DNA from: Paulinella micropora
Lineage: Eukaryota > Cercozoa > Imbricatea > Euglyphida
Length of the DNA stretch: 64,000 nt
Direction: 5' to 3'
NCBI GenBank assembly: GCA_009731375.1
Contig: BJOX01000275.1
Coordinates: 328,643-392,642, forward strand
Shown: piece by piece, positions 1-8,214 of the stretch
Numbering within the stretch: position 1 is the first letter of the stretch
Layout: every line of letters begins with the position of its first letter
The notes under the pieces: model-generated
What the model was told of the DNA's origin: nothing
What the model saw: only the letters and a program-made list of their open reading frames with translations
The model's database searches: none
Translations under genes and position numbers: made by a program

Positions 1-87
1 TCACTGACCCGTGAGTAAAAGTCGCAGGCAGTCCGAGCATAAATATTAATTAATAAAAAGTTTATTAGCACTAATATAGAGGACATC

Positions 88-450
88 ATGGCTGACTATA
101 AATACCAAAAGATTATTTTTCTGAGCAATGATTTTGCTGGAGGAAGCAAAACATTTAATAAAAATATTCAAATGTCATTCACACCCACCAAAATGAATGT
201 AAAATTTATCCACTATATGAACGACCAGACCGAAACCAAAACCAGAATTCTTTACATGGACAGAATTGGAATTATTGGAACATTTGCGGACAGCACCACA
301 GCAAACATTTCGAACCTCGGTTATAATTTGGGTGTTGTAGGATGGACTGACGGAGAATATACATTTAAAGTCTTTGAAACTGACAGCGGAAATATTGATA
401 CAGGAAATTTAGCGGGCCGAATTGTAGTGTGTTTGGAATTTCTAGGCTGA
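88..450 (+). CDS. Small viral protein of unknown function (120 aa)
   Basis: The first complete reading frame of the viral block starts at ATG 88, 3 nt after an AATATAGAGG leader. I do not recognise the family. The protein is short, soluble, rich in Thr/Asn/Gly and aromatic residues, with alternating hydrophobic stretches suggesting a beta-sandwich, and has no membrane segment. Its position beside the ATPase in the rightward morphogenesis cluster suggests a virion or assembly role, which is inference only. The TGA stop (448-450) overlaps the first bases of the double-hairpin cassette that fills the gap to the ATPase gene. Confidence 0.7.
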   Translation: MADYKYQKIIFLSNDFAGGSKTFNKNIQMSFTPTKMNVKFIHYMNDQTETKTRILYMDRIGIIGTFADSTTANISNLGYNLGVVGWTDGEYTFKVFETDSGNIDTGNLAGRIVVCLEFLG

Positions 451-623
451 TATTTGTTTGGAGGTGTTGTTTTTAACAACTTCTACCATACCCCCGCGGG
501 TTCGGAAAGGGACAAAGTCCCTTCCATAAACATCGACAACCGATTTATTTTAAACCATAAAGAAAAAACGATGTTTTAGAATAAGAGAGAGTGCGACAGC
601 ACGAAACGCAATTCTAAAATATC
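449..623. promoter_or_regulatory. Double-hairpin intergenic cassette A
   Basis: The left end GATATTT (449-455) overlaps the stop codon of the preceding gene. The left half has inner hairpins (GTTGTT/AACAAC near 468-482; GGAAAGGGAC/GTCCCTTCC near 503-526) and closes with AAACATCGA. The right half is a clean stem-loop: GATGTTTTAGAAT (570-582) pairs with ATTCTAAAATATC (611-623), with an inner GTGC/GCAC stem in the loop. The ATPase start codon is at 625. This is the most degenerate of four related cassettes (5027-5146, 8087-8214, 8633-8752). A role as bidirectional transcription terminator or 3'-processing signal is inferred. Confidence 0.75.
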
Positions 624-624
624 A

Positions 625-1443
625 ATGGAAAAGATTAATAGCATTAAGGTGAAGCCAGTAAAACAAGAGGGTGATGGAAATAAAAAAGCAAAAGGTTATA
701 AATTATTTAATGAGCCGTATGCCAACATATTTCTACTCGCCCGTAAGAAGAGCGGGAAAACGACAGCACTCTTTGAAATACTGAAACGGACTACAGACAG
801 AAAAACCCGCATTATCATTATTGCTTCAACGATACACAAGGACTACATTTATAAAGCAATGGTCAAGCACTTTAAGAACAGGGCAAACCCGATGGCAATA
901 TATACCTTTCTTAAATCAGATGGTGTAAATGTTATTGATTATGAGTTAGACAAACTGAACAGAGAGGACGAGCAACACGAAGGAGAAGTAAAACAGGTCA
1001 AAGAGGAAATAGAGAAGCCACAATTTCTTTATTTCGGAAAGGAAAAGAAAAAAGAAGAAGGAGGTGAGAACAAAGAAAGGCCAAGTAAGTATATTTCTCC
1101 AGAGGTTGTTTTTGTTTTGGATGATTTAGGGAGTGGATTAAGAGACAAGTCCGTAAGTGATTTGTTAAAAAAGAACAGACACTATAAATCAAAGGTGATT
1201 ATGTCAAGCCAGTATTTAAACGACCTACGGCCAGAAGCCATTAAGCAGTTAGATTATTTATTAATCTTTCCGGGGCAATCTCAGGACAAAATGGAACTCG
1301 TGTATAAACACTTAGACCTATCTTTTGACTTTGATTACTTTCTTCAAAAGTATCACGAAGCAACAAAGGAGAGATTTAATTTTCTTTATGTCTCAAGTGT
1401 CGATGATGAGTTAAGAAAAAATTTTGCCTATCGCATGAAATAA
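625..1443 (+). CDS. A32-like FtsK/HerA-superfamily genome-packaging ATPase
   Basis: A 272-aa P-loop ATPase expected to pump viral DNA into the capsid. Walker A is ARKKSGKT (residues 39-46, with A in place of the first G). Walker B is VVFVLDD (161-167), with the acidic pair D166-D167. A polar SSQY motif (194-197) follows, as in A32-type packaging ATPases of PLVs, virophages and large DNA viruses. A charged Lys/Glu-rich insertion (about 111-155) separates the two motifs. The start ATG at 625 lies two bases after the stem of cassette A, so the leader is extremely short. With capsid proteins and protease downstream it completes the PLV morphogenesis set. The frame is intact. Confidence 0.92.
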   Translation: MEKINSIKVKPVKQEGDGNKKAKGYKLFNEPYANIFLLARKKSGKTTALFEILKRTTDRKTRIIIIASTIHKDYIYKAMVKHFKNRANPMAIYTFLKSDGVNVIDYELDKLNREDEQHEGEVKQVKEEIEKPQFLYFGKEKKKEEGGENKERPSKYISPEVVFVLDDLGSGLRDKSVSDLLKKNRHYKSKVIMSSQYLNDLRPEAIKQLDYLLIFPGQSQDKMELVYKHLDLSFDFDYFLQKYHEATKERFNFLYVSSVDDELRKNFAYRMK

Positions 1444-1501
1444 TTATTTTTGTAATTATTTTTTATTTTTGCTGAAAGATTTTTTAAAATCTTTCTATTA
1501 T

Positions 1502-1819
1502 ATGGTAGTGAAAACAACTCGTGTTGAAGTCATTCCAACAATCGGCAAACGAACTATTAACTCAAGCACCAACATGGCTGGAGGTAAAAAGAAAACTGGA
1601 CGGAAGAAGGGCAAGGGGCAGGCTGGTGGTAAAATTAACTGGCAAAAAGTGGGCAAAACCGCAATGGCTGTTGATAAATTTCTTCGCAATAATAAGTTAA
1701 TCTCTAGGACTGCGGGAGCATTAAGTAGTGTCGGGGTACCTTACGCTGGTAGTGTTGGTGCTGTAGCATCAAGACTGGGGTATGGTAAGCAGAGAGGACG
1801 AGGCGCCCTTAAATTCTAA
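1502..1819 (+). CDS. Small basic virion protein, pVI/core-like, with adenain-type cleavage site
   Basis: The protein is 105 aa if started at ATG 1502; an upstream start at 1469 would add 11 residues but lies in the AT-rich leader. A Lys/Gly-rich basic segment follows the sequence MAGG|K (residues 25-29), which fits the adenovirus protease consensus (M/I/L)-x-G-G|X. The second half contains a helix ending in NNKLIS and a Gly/Ala/Val-rich amphipathic stretch ending in a GYG-KQRGRG basic tail. PLVs and adenoviruses carry similar small cleaved proteins (pVI, pX/core) that bind DNA or disrupt membranes. The match is by pattern, not by alignment. The presence of a matching protease gene downstream supports it. 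Confidence 0.55.
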   Translation: MVVKTTRVEVIPTIGKRTINSSTNMAGGKKKTGRKKGKGQAGGKINWQKVGKTAMAVDKFLRNNKLISRTAGALSSVGVPYAGSVGAVASRLGYGKQRGRGALKF

Positions 1820-1847
1820 AAAAAAATAATTTGATATAACACAGAAG

Positions 1848-1865
1848 TATTTTTTTGTTAACATA
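1848..1865 (+). promoter_or_regulatory. AT-rich promoter-like motif, copy 1
   Basis: TATTTTTTTGTTAACATA lies immediately 5' of the ATG at 1868. Near-identical TATTTTTTTGT-type strings precede the major capsid gene and the spike-like gene, suggesting a shared late-gene promoter. Confidence 0.45.
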
Positions 1866-1867
1866 CA

Positions 1868-2305
1868 ATGGTCGCTAAGACTAAAAATGTGAAAAAGGCG
1901 AAAGTCCGTCCACCGCGGGTTTATAGGAATAAAAGCGGGAAACCATATATTATCCAGAAGGGTAAAAAATATTATCTTAATTTTGGTAAAAAGACAAATG
2001 ATATGAGCACACTTCAAATTGTTAAACTTTTTATGAAATACTTAAGCAGACCAAAATCAAAGCGAGCACCTAAGCGAAAAGAAGACTTAAGAAAAGTCCA
2101 GAGCCTTTCAGAGATTGAGCAAAATACTAGAACCGCCATTAATGACCACTTAGACAAACTCAGAAAGGAAAAATACGAAAAGATTGATGAGATTGACCAA
2201 AAAGAGAAAAAAGCACGGGCTGATGCTGAAGAAGAAAAGAAGAGGCAACACAGAAAAGACATGGAAGATATCAAGGAACGACAAGAACAAAAGACAGAGA
2301 ACTAA
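1868..2305 (+). CDS. Basic coiled-coil viral protein, frame-broken at its C-terminus
   Basis: The first 60 residues are Lys/Arg-rich with a patterned KPYIIQKGKKYYL segment. From about residue 75 a long charged heptad-like helix (Glu/Lys/Arg/Asp) runs to the TAA at 2303-2305. The same character continues in another frame: from about 2296 onward the frame that contains ATG 2401 encodes more charged helix and then a Pro/Gln-rich linker up to the assembly gap at 2484. Both frames are open around 2281-2302, so a single-base indel is likely. The real product may therefore be longer, and could even be fused to the protease that emerges on the other side of the gap, since that protein also has Pro/Gln-rich linkers. 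No enzymatic motif is seen. A role in DNA or capsid scaffolding is only a guess. Confidence 0.6.
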   Translation: MVAKTKNVKKAKVRPPRVYRNKSGKPYIIQKGKKYYLNFGKKTNDMSTLQIVKLFMKYLSRPKSKRAPKRKEDLRKVQSLSEIEQNTRTAINDHLDKLRKEKYEKIDEIDQKEKKARADAEEEKKRQHRKDMEDIKERQEQKTEN

Positions 2306-2483
2306 GAAGGGAGCAAAAACTCATAGAAGATGTAAAATATGAAGAAGACAGAAAAAATAGGATACAAGCATTACCACCGCCACCACAATATCAATATATT
2401 ATGCCACCACAGCAGGGGCAACCACAAGCACCACAGGCACAGCCAGAGGTAAAAGTTAAGCCAAATAAAGAATTTGAAGACTA
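2306..2483 (+). pseudogene. Continuation of the coiled-coil/PQ-rich protein in a shifted frame
   Basis: The frame in register with 2401 is open from upstream of 2300 to the gap and reads charged helix, then a PPPPQYQY-type and Gln/Pro-rich stretch. It continues the composition of the 1868-2305 product in a frame displaced by one base. It is cut by the N gap, so its end is unknown. Confidence 0.5.
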
Positions 2484-3064
2484 NNNNNNNNNNNNNNNNN
2501 NNNNNNNNNNNNNNNNNNNNNNNNNNNNNNNNNNNNNNNNNNNNNNNNNNNNNNNNNNNNNNNNNNNNNNNNNNNNNNNNNNNNNNNNNNNNNNNNNNNN
2601 NNNNNNNNNNNNNNNNNNNNNNNNNNNNNNNNNNNNNNNNNNNNNNNNNNNNNNNNNNNNNNNNNNNNNNNNNNNNNNNNNNNNNNNNNNNNNNNNNNNN
2701 NNNNNNNNNNNNNNNNNNNNNNNNNNNNNNNNNNNNNNNNNNNNNNNNNNNNNNNNNNNNNNNNNNNNNNNNNNNNNNNNNNNNNNNNNNNNNNNNNNNN
2801 NNNNNNNNNNNNNNNNNNNNNNNNNNNNNNNNNNNNNNNNNNNNNNNNNNNNNNNNNNNNNNNNNNNNNNNNNNNNNNNNNNNNNNNNNNNNNNNNNNNN
2901 NNNNNNNNNNNNNNNNNNNNNNNNNNNNNNNNNNNNNNNNNNNNNNNNNNNNNNNNNNNNNNNNNNNNNNNNNNNNNNNNNNNNNNNNNNNNNNNNNNNN
3001 NNNNNNNNNNNNNNNNNNNNNNNNNNNNNNNNNNNNNNNNNNNNNNNNNNNNNNNNNNNNNNNN
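2484..3064. other. Assembly gap (581 N)
   Basis: Unsequenced bases between the coiled-coil/PQ-rich frame and the protease frame. The gap length may be an estimate, so reading-frame relations across it are not meaningful. It hides the junction that would show whether the two parts are one gene. Confidence 0.99.
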
Positions 3065-4147
3065 GCATTTTCAAAAACTTATCACCCAAACATTACTATA
3101 AAAGAGTTAGCACAGGCTTTAAAAAAGAGACTAGATAGTGATGGACATAAAAAATTAAATTACAAAGACACTTCAAAGTGGATTATTGACATGATTAAAA
3201 GGTTTAATATTGATGTTGGAAATGAAAAGGAAAACGTAAAAAGAAAAGTAGCGGATTATGCTAGATATGAAGAGTATATGGGTATTAATGAGCAAAAAGG
3301 TAGTGGAGCGAAGACATTAGAAGAATTAATTGATAAGGTATTTTCAATAGCGAAAATAAAAAAATACTTAGCCCGCAAAGATTGGAAACACACAATGAAC
3401 AAACATGATTTTGTAAATACTCTAACGAACAAAATGACTATAGACACAAATGTAGATAAACAAGTTTCAAATGATTTGAATATTGACGAGGGAACGCCAC
3501 AACAACTACCACAGCCATTAGAGACACAACCACAGCAACCAGAGCACTCCAACGAAGTTGGAGATGCGTCCTTTGGACAGCAACCACAGCAACCAGAGCC
3601 ACAGCAACCAGAGCCAGAGCCACAACCACAAACAGAGGAGCCACAGCAGGGTGAGGGGCTGGGACTAATGACTAACGAAATAGACGACATAATGAAAAAA
3701 TATGGATGGTATCTCGGAGCAATAGCCAGTGATGAAATCTACAAACTAAATCCAGAAAAAAGAAAGCGATACGGATTTATAATGAATACCGACCCGAGCA
3801 CCAAAAAAGGCCAGCACTGGATGGCCGTATGGATAAGTCTAGATAAAGACAGGAGTGTTGAAGTGTATGACCCTTTAGCACTTTACGAGCCGACAGAAGA
3901 CTTTCAACAACAAATGAAACGGCTAATAGATAAAAGCCACCCCGATAGTTATTTATTAATGAAGGTTAATCAAGTAAAAGAGCAGAGCGATACCAGTGAT
4001 ACCTGCGGATGGTTTGCTATGAGGTTTTTAATGGAGCGGGCGAAAGGAGCGCGATTTAAGTTTGCTAGTGGTTATACAGATTTAAAAGAAAGCGAAGCAG
4101 AAAAGTTAAAATTACAGAATGGTTATGGATTTGACACCTTTTTGTAA
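3065..4147 (+). CDS. Adenovirus/Ulp1-type (C5/C48) cysteine protease, 5' end in gap
   Basis: The visible part is about 360 aa. An N-terminal helical, Lys-rich domain (to about nt 3480) is followed by a Gln/Pro/Glu-rich linker (3490-3655), then the protease domain. Catalytic candidates are His in QHW (codon 3815-3817), Asp in YDPL (3869-3871), Gln (3983-3985) and Cys in TCGWFA (4004-4006). The Gln-x6-Cys spacing is that of adenain. The domain is preceded by a GLGLMTNEIDDIM stretch resembling the start of PLV proteases. In this virus class the enzyme cleaves virion precursors during maturation; the MAGG|K site in the 1502-1819 product is a plausible substrate. The linker contains a 37-bp palindromic module (3547-3583) shared with the 139-aa gene on the other strand. 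Confidence 0.85.
   Translation, partial: AFSKTYHPNITIKELAQALKKRLDSDGHKKLNYKDTSKWIIDMIKRFNIDVGNEKENVKRKVADYARYEEYMGINEQKGSGAKTLEELIDKVFSIAKIKKYLARKDWKHTMNKHDFVNTLTNKMTIDTNVDKQVSNDLNIDEGTPQQLPQPLETQPQQPEHSNEVGDASFGQQPQQPEPQQPEPEPQPQTEEPQQGEGLGLMTNEIDDIMKKYGWYLGAIASDEIYKLNPEKRKRYGFIMNTDPSTKKGQHWMAVWISLDKDRSVEVYDPLALYEPTEDFQQQMKRLIDKSHPDSYLLMKVNQVKEQSDTSDTCGWFAMRFLMERAKGARFKFASGYTDLKESEAEKLKLQNGYGFDTFL
3547..3583 (+). repeat. In-frame palindromic module, copy 1
   Basis: The core CTCCAAC-GAA-GTTGGAG is a perfect 7-bp stem. The 37-bp stretch matches the complement of 8414-8450 at 32 of 37 positions and encodes a nearly identical peptide (SNEVGDASFGQQ here). Confidence 0.6.
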
Positions 4148-4180
4148 AAGATATTTTCTAATATATAGATTTTTGAGGTT

Positions 4181-4208
4181 GTAGGTGGTTTTTATAAAAA
4201 GCACCTAC
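4181..4208. promoter_or_regulatory. Palindrome in the leader of the minor capsid gene
   Basis: GTAGGTGGTTTTTA (4181-4194) abuts its reverse complement TAAAAAGCACCTAC (4195-4208) with one mismatch. The pair ends two bases before the start codon at 4210. It could be a leader hairpin or an operator-like site. Confidence 0.5.
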
Positions 4209-4209
4209 G

Positions 4210-5022
4210 ATGGAATACAAGGGAGGAAGAAGTTCGGGTATCTATTACATAAATAGTAAAAATAGAATAACGGGAACAGACAGCGACTTCACACACGAAG
4301 TCAATATGAAGGGACTAGACAATCCCACACATTGTAAAATTCTTCATATTTATGTGCCGAAATCGTATTACTCTGTGGCTTCACCATATAATACTTTTAC
4401 ATTATCCGAAGACGGGTATGAGGCTTTAATTACAATACCTGAGGGTAACTACACAATGAACAACTTAAAAAATAAACTATCTGAGATACTGACGGCAGAA
4501 AGTCCGAATGATTATACTTATGTAGTCTCAAGCAACAATACAAACACAGAAGCGGAGGATGGTAAATTAACATTCAGTGTTTCAAATAACGGAGGTATTC
4601 AACCGCGGTTTATATTTGATGCTGATACACGTATTCATGAAGTTATGGGTTTTGATAGAAATTCAACATATTTCTTTGCTAATGATTTTATTAAATCGCC
4701 AAATGTAATTATTTTAACTGGTGAAAAAACTCTGTATCTTCAATCGGATTTGGTGAATGAAGGTGATAATCATGTGCTTCAAGAAATATACACAGCCAAC
4801 GAAATTCCTTTCGGCTCTGTCATCTTTGACTGCTCTGGAAGCGAATACGGGAAAACATTGTCCGCTAATTCAAACAATGTATTTAGATTTTACTTGACGG
4901 ACGAAAACGACCAAGCAATAAACCTTAATGGTTTAGGTATCGTTATGACTTTATTGGTTTATCGTGAAACTAATTATTTTAGTTTATTTAATTCATTTTT
5001 CAATCTTTTGAAAAAGAGATAA
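4210..5022 (+). CDS. Minor capsid protein (penton-like)
   Basis: A 270-aa protein placed directly before the major capsid gene, as is usual in PLVs and virophages. The N-terminus contains YINSKNRITGTDSDF, a signature of PLV/polinton minor capsid proteins. The middle contains MGFDRNST, and the rest is beta-rich with a predicted single jelly-roll character. This protein forms the pentameric vertices of the capsid. The frame is intact, and the TAA stop (5020-5022) is 5 nt before cassette B. The call is made by recognised sequence pattern and gene order. Confidence 0.8.
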   Translation: MEYKGGRSSGIYYINSKNRITGTDSDFTHEVNMKGLDNPTHCKILHIYVPKSYYSVASPYNTFTLSEDGYEALITIPEGNYTMNNLKNKLSEILTAESPNDYTYVVSSNNTNTEAEDGKLTFSVSNNGGIQPRFIFDADTRIHEVMGFDRNSTYFFANDFIKSPNVIILTGEKTLYLQSDLVNEGDNHVLQEIYTANEIPFGSVIFDCSGSEYGKTLSANSNNVFRFYLTDENDQAINLNGLGIVMTLLVYRETNYFSLFNSFFNLLKKR

Positions 5023-5026
5023 ATAT

Positions 5027-5146
5027 GATATTTTACTCATGCCCTTCGTGCCTTCGTAAAACATCGACCACCATTACAGTATAAAAAACGATGTTTTAGA
5101 ATAAGCGAGAATGAGCGTAGCGAATGAAGCGTAATTCTAAAATATC
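5027..5146. promoter_or_regulatory. Double-hairpin intergenic cassette B
   Basis: The left stem-loop is GATATTTTAC (5027-5036) with GTAAAACATC (5056-5065). After an AT-rich spacer the right stem-loop is GATGTTTTAGAAT (5090-5102) with ATTCTAAAATATC (5134-5146). The right loop carries GCGTAGCGAATGAAGCG, also seen inverted in the left hairpin of cassette C. It sits between the minor and major capsid genes. Confidence 0.8.
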
Positions 5147-5171
5147 AAAATATCAATTTATTTTAATCATT

Positions 5172-5190
5172 TATTTTTTTTGTATAAATA
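5172..5190 (+). promoter_or_regulatory. AT-rich promoter-like motif, copy 2
   Basis: TATTTTTTTTGTATAAATA lies about 50 nt before the major capsid start and matches the motifs at 1848 and 6825. Confidence 0.45.
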
Positions 5191-5238
5191 TATTTCGTGT
5201 ATTAATCAACTTACACTACTTCAAAACAAAAACAAAAA

Positions 5239-6795
5239 ATGCCTGTCCAATACGGCGGAAAACTTACTCATAGCCAAAGCGAACTTATCCGCGGTAAGTA
5301 TTCGCTTAACAAACTTACTGCCCGCGAAAGTCTTGCGACAATTCCAATTACCACCGTTGGAGGAATTGAATCAACTTTTGAAATTCCTACTCGTCCTTTG
5401 AACCTCGCAAGATCTGTGTTGCGATTTACCTACACACCAGATGCGGGTGGCGGTGCTGGAAGGTATAACCGAATTCCTATGGACTGCCTACCGATGATTA
5501 AGACGATTGAACTGCGAAGCCGAAGCGGTCAGTATCTGTGTAATCTTCAACATGTGGGACATTATACTAAGATGGTTTGGAAACCTGAGATTTCTTATGA
5601 TAGATTTATGGCTTTGGAAAACCACGGGGCAGGGTCTGGTTATGGGGCCATGCTTCAAAAGTGTAATGTGCCTAATGATACACAAGCCTCGCCTGCTGAT
5701 AGAAAAACTATGGCCGATGCTGGTTATGCAAATGTATTTGATGATGGTGCGACTGCTTTCACTGCTATTGGTGCTACTAATGCTGGTGATGAATCCGCCC
5801 ACATTGTCACTCGTATAACCGAAATGCTTCGCACCCTTGGAACAAGAGTTCAAAATTATGCAACACAGCCTCCTATCACTGCCCGCCGTCATAATGATTT
5901 GCTTGTTGCAGCAGGAACGGGAGCCTCCTCTGTTGTAAATGTTGCTTATGAGGAGGCGAAGTATTTTGAAGGAGGAGGCAGTAACACCCCTACTCCCGTT
6001 ATCAATGTGTCTATTCCTCTAGGCATGCTTTTTGGAACCATTTTTGAAATTGATAAGACTATCGGCTTTAATGAAATTCTTGATCTGAGGATTGTGTGGG
6101 AGGGAACACAGAAAACCGTATTTTATGGAACTGATGCCTTGAGTGTTGCAGCAGGGGCGACTGCCACCGCACAATCCGCAAATATTACCAACCTTAACTT
6201 ATTTCTCGCTGTTGAAACCGACCCGAATGTTATCTTGGGTGTTCAACAAAAGATTGCTGGTGAAGGATTTTCGTTTAAGACTGAATACCCTATCTCTTGG
6301 AAAACTAATCTCGCGGCGGGAACTCAGTCATTTGTTTTGAAGATGAACCGCTCGCAGGGTGAGAGAATTCGCCGAATTTACACTAGCGGGTTTAATAATA
6401 CAGAAACTTCAAACACCGCATTCGATTGCGATAACCGAGCACAGGCTAAGATTACTGATTATTATACTACTTTGGATAGTAATAGAATTCAGCAGTTTGA
6501 TATCACTTGCTCTCGCGATGAAGACTATATGCTATTGAAGGAAAAGGTTAAGGGCTCTGCTATTTTGAACTCTAATGTGTATAAATATAACTGGTTCCAT
6601 GTTGATTTCTGGGATCACAACCGCCCGCTTTATGACAAGAGAGAAGAAGAGGGTTATGAAGTGGCAGGTCTATCCTTGGACACAGAACGGCGGTATGAAT
6701 GGAGTGCGACTGGGGCAGTCCAATTGAATTATTATACTTACGCTATTCTTCAGAGGACAATTGTTGTTAAGGGAATTGAAATTATGATGAATTAA
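5239..6795 (+). CDS. Major capsid protein (double jelly-roll type)
   Basis: A 518-aa intact protein. The N-terminus (YGGKLTHSQSELIRG) and the IESTFEIPTRPLNLARS segment match the pattern of PLV major capsid proteins. The length suits a double jelly-roll subunit that trimerises into pseudo-hexameric capsomers. It follows the minor capsid gene in the order minor then major capsid. The start is ATG 5239, after an A-rich leader; an earlier frame at 5180 is a shadow. No internal breaks are seen. The assignment rests on sequence pattern, size and neighbours. Confidence 0.88.
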   Translation: MPVQYGGKLTHSQSELIRGKYSLNKLTARESLATIPITTVGGIESTFEIPTRPLNLARSVLRFTYTPDAGGGAGRYNRIPMDCLPMIKTIELRSRSGQYLCNLQHVGHYTKMVWKPEISYDRFMALENHGAGSGYGAMLQKCNVPNDTQASPADRKTMADAGYANVFDDGATAFTAIGATNAGDESAHIVTRITEMLRTLGTRVQNYATQPPITARRHNDLLVAAGTGASSVVNVAYEEAKYFEGGGSNTPTPVINVSIPLGMLFGTIFEIDKTIGFNEILDLRIVWEGTQKTVFYGTDALSVAAGATATAQSANITNLNLFLAVETDPNVILGVQQKIAGEGFSFKTEYPISWKTNLAAGTQSFVLKMNRSQGERIRRIYTSGFNNTETSNTAFDCDNRAQAKITDYYTTLDSNRIQQFDITCSRDEDYMLLKEKVKGSAILNSNVYKYNWFHVDFWDHNRPLYDKREEEGYEVAGLSLDTERRYEWSATGAVQLNYYTYAILQRTIVVKGIEIMMN

Positions 6796-6824
6796 AAAAG
6801 CAACATAAAAAAGAAAATAAAAAA

Positions 6825-6842
6825 TATTTTTTTGTTTATATA
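6825..6842 (+). promoter_or_regulatory. AT-rich promoter-like motif, copy 3
   Basis: TATTTTTTTGTTTATATA lies 6 nt before the ATG at 6849. It is the clearest example of the shared motif at 1848 and 5172. Confidence 0.5.
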
Positions 6843-6848
6843 CAAGAG

Positions 6849-8087
6849 ATGTCTCACCTCAGAAATTTAATCGCACAAAATCCAGACGAAAAGTTTGTAA
6901 ATGTCAAAGTTGGATATGACGAACAAGTTGAAACTAATCATATGAAGACTGCTTTTGGTGAAACCCTAACCAGTTCTTTAACACCTGTATTACAGGAAAT
7001 CTTTCCATATACCATTAATACACGAATATGGACATTAACTCAGACAAATGCGTGTGTTTCATTTCTGAATAATACGGCGGAATTAAAAACGACTGCTAAT
7101 GCTACCGCTGATGCTAGTATGGTAAGCAAAAGAAAAATAAAATATCGCACAGGTATGGGTGTTGTAGCCCGCTTAACTGCTTTATGGACAACAGACGAAA
7201 CAGAAGATCATTATTCGTGGATAGGTATCGGAGATAACGATTTATCTAATGGTTTCTACTTTTACAAAACTAGAGATGAAGGAATGATTATTCTACATTG
7301 TATAGGAGGAACCCCAAACGCATTTTATCAAGCGTACTGGGATGACCCGTGCGACGGAACAGTAGATATGCCTGTATTAGACTGGACAAAGGGAAATGTA
7401 TTTCAAATTCAATTTCAATACTTAGGCTTTGGTGCTATTAAGTTTTCTATTGAAAATCCGAAGACAGGTGAATTTCAGTTAGTCCATACGATTAAGTATG
7501 CGAATGCCAACACAGGTGTCAGTCTGCGAAATACTACATTACCATTTTCAGCACGAATTATTAATAATAATGTTGGAGTTGGAATACAAAGACTGAAGAC
7601 AGCCAGTTGTAGTTTGTTTGTTGAAGGCACCAACACTATTAATACAAGTATTACAAATACGGCGGAAGGTAGTGAAGCAGGTAATATAACTGAAAGCCCC
7701 ATTTTAAGTATCAGGAATAAAGCACTATTCAATAATAGCCTAACCAACAATTCAAATGTCTTTCCTTCGTTGATAAGTATTACTAATGAAGATACTAAGG
7801 CTAATGTTGTCAGAATGGTATTGAACGGAACACTGACAGGGGCGGGTTTTGCTGATGTTGATGCCAAAACTTCAATTGTAGATACAGACACAAAAGCAAC
7901 TGCGATTGCGAACGGAACAACAATTTTTAAGATTTATGTTAATGCTGCCTCAACTCAACAAATTAATCTAAGAACCTACGATATTCAATTAACTCCGAAC
8001 GATATTTTGACATTCACACAAAAGGCTGTGTCGGCAGGTGGAAATGGTAATATTAATGTTATTGCTAACTTTATAGAGGACCACTAG
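6849..8087 (+). CDS. Probable spike/attachment-type structural protein
   Basis: A 412-aa intact protein directly downstream of the major capsid gene. Its N-terminal pattern FGETLTSSLTPVLQ...FPYTINT (residues 36-58) resembles a domain I associate with structural proteins of PLVs and other marine DNA viruses. A beta-rich, lectin/concanavalin-like stretch with SWIGIGD and GFYFY elements follows (about 125-140), then a Ser/Thr/Asn-rich C-terminal region. There is no signal peptide or membrane segment. A receptor-binding or fibre role is inferred from position and composition. The TAG stop (8085-8087) overlaps the first G of cassette C. Confidence 0.55.
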   Translation: MSHLRNLIAQNPDEKFVNVKVGYDEQVETNHMKTAFGETLTSSLTPVLQEIFPYTINTRIWTLTQTNACVSFLNNTAELKTTANATADASMVSKRKIKYRTGMGVVARLTALWTTDETEDHYSWIGIGDNDLSNGFYFYKTRDEGMIILHCIGGTPNAFYQAYWDDPCDGTVDMPVLDWTKGNVFQIQFQYLGFGAIKFSIENPKTGEFQLVHTIKYANANTGVSLRNTTLPFSARIINNNVGVGIQRLKTASCSLFVEGTNTINTSITNTAEGSEAGNITESPILSIRNKALFNNSLTNNSNVFPSLISITNEDTKANVVRMVLNGTLTGAGFADVDAKTSIVDTDTKATAIANGTTIFKIYVNAASTQQINLRTYDIQLTPNDILTFTQKAVSAGGNGNINVIANFIEDH

Positions 8088-8214
8088 ATATTTTAGAATT
8101 GCGCTTCATTCGCTACGCTCATTCTCGCTTATTCTAAAACATCGAAAACAGATTTAGTTTTTATTGGAAAAAAACGATGTTTTATGAAACCGCGTAGCGG
8201 GTGAATAAAATATC
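8087..8214. promoter_or_regulatory. Double-hairpin cassette C at the convergent gene junction
   Basis: The left stem-loop is GATATTTTAGAAT (8087-8099) with ATTCTAAAACATC (8131-8143). The right stem-loop is GATGTTTTAT (8176-8185) with ATAAAATATC (8205-8214). The left end overlaps the TAG of the rightward spike-like gene. The right end, read on the minus strand, overlaps the TGA of the leftward 139-aa gene. Sitting between two convergent stops, it looks like a bidirectional terminator. Confidence 0.82.

Noticed and set aside
3256-3690. Cys/Gly-rich protein on the minus strand
   Set aside because: It is the complement of the Gln/Pro-rich protease linker; codons are a shadow of the real gene.
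2474-4147. A 557-aa protease starting at an ATG just before the gap
   Set aside because: The frame crosses 581 N of uncertain length, so the upstream start cannot be trusted; only the part after 3065 is annotated.
5180-5401. Alternative frame overlapping the capsid gene start
   Set aside because: It overlaps the major capsid reading frame out of register and resembles no protein.
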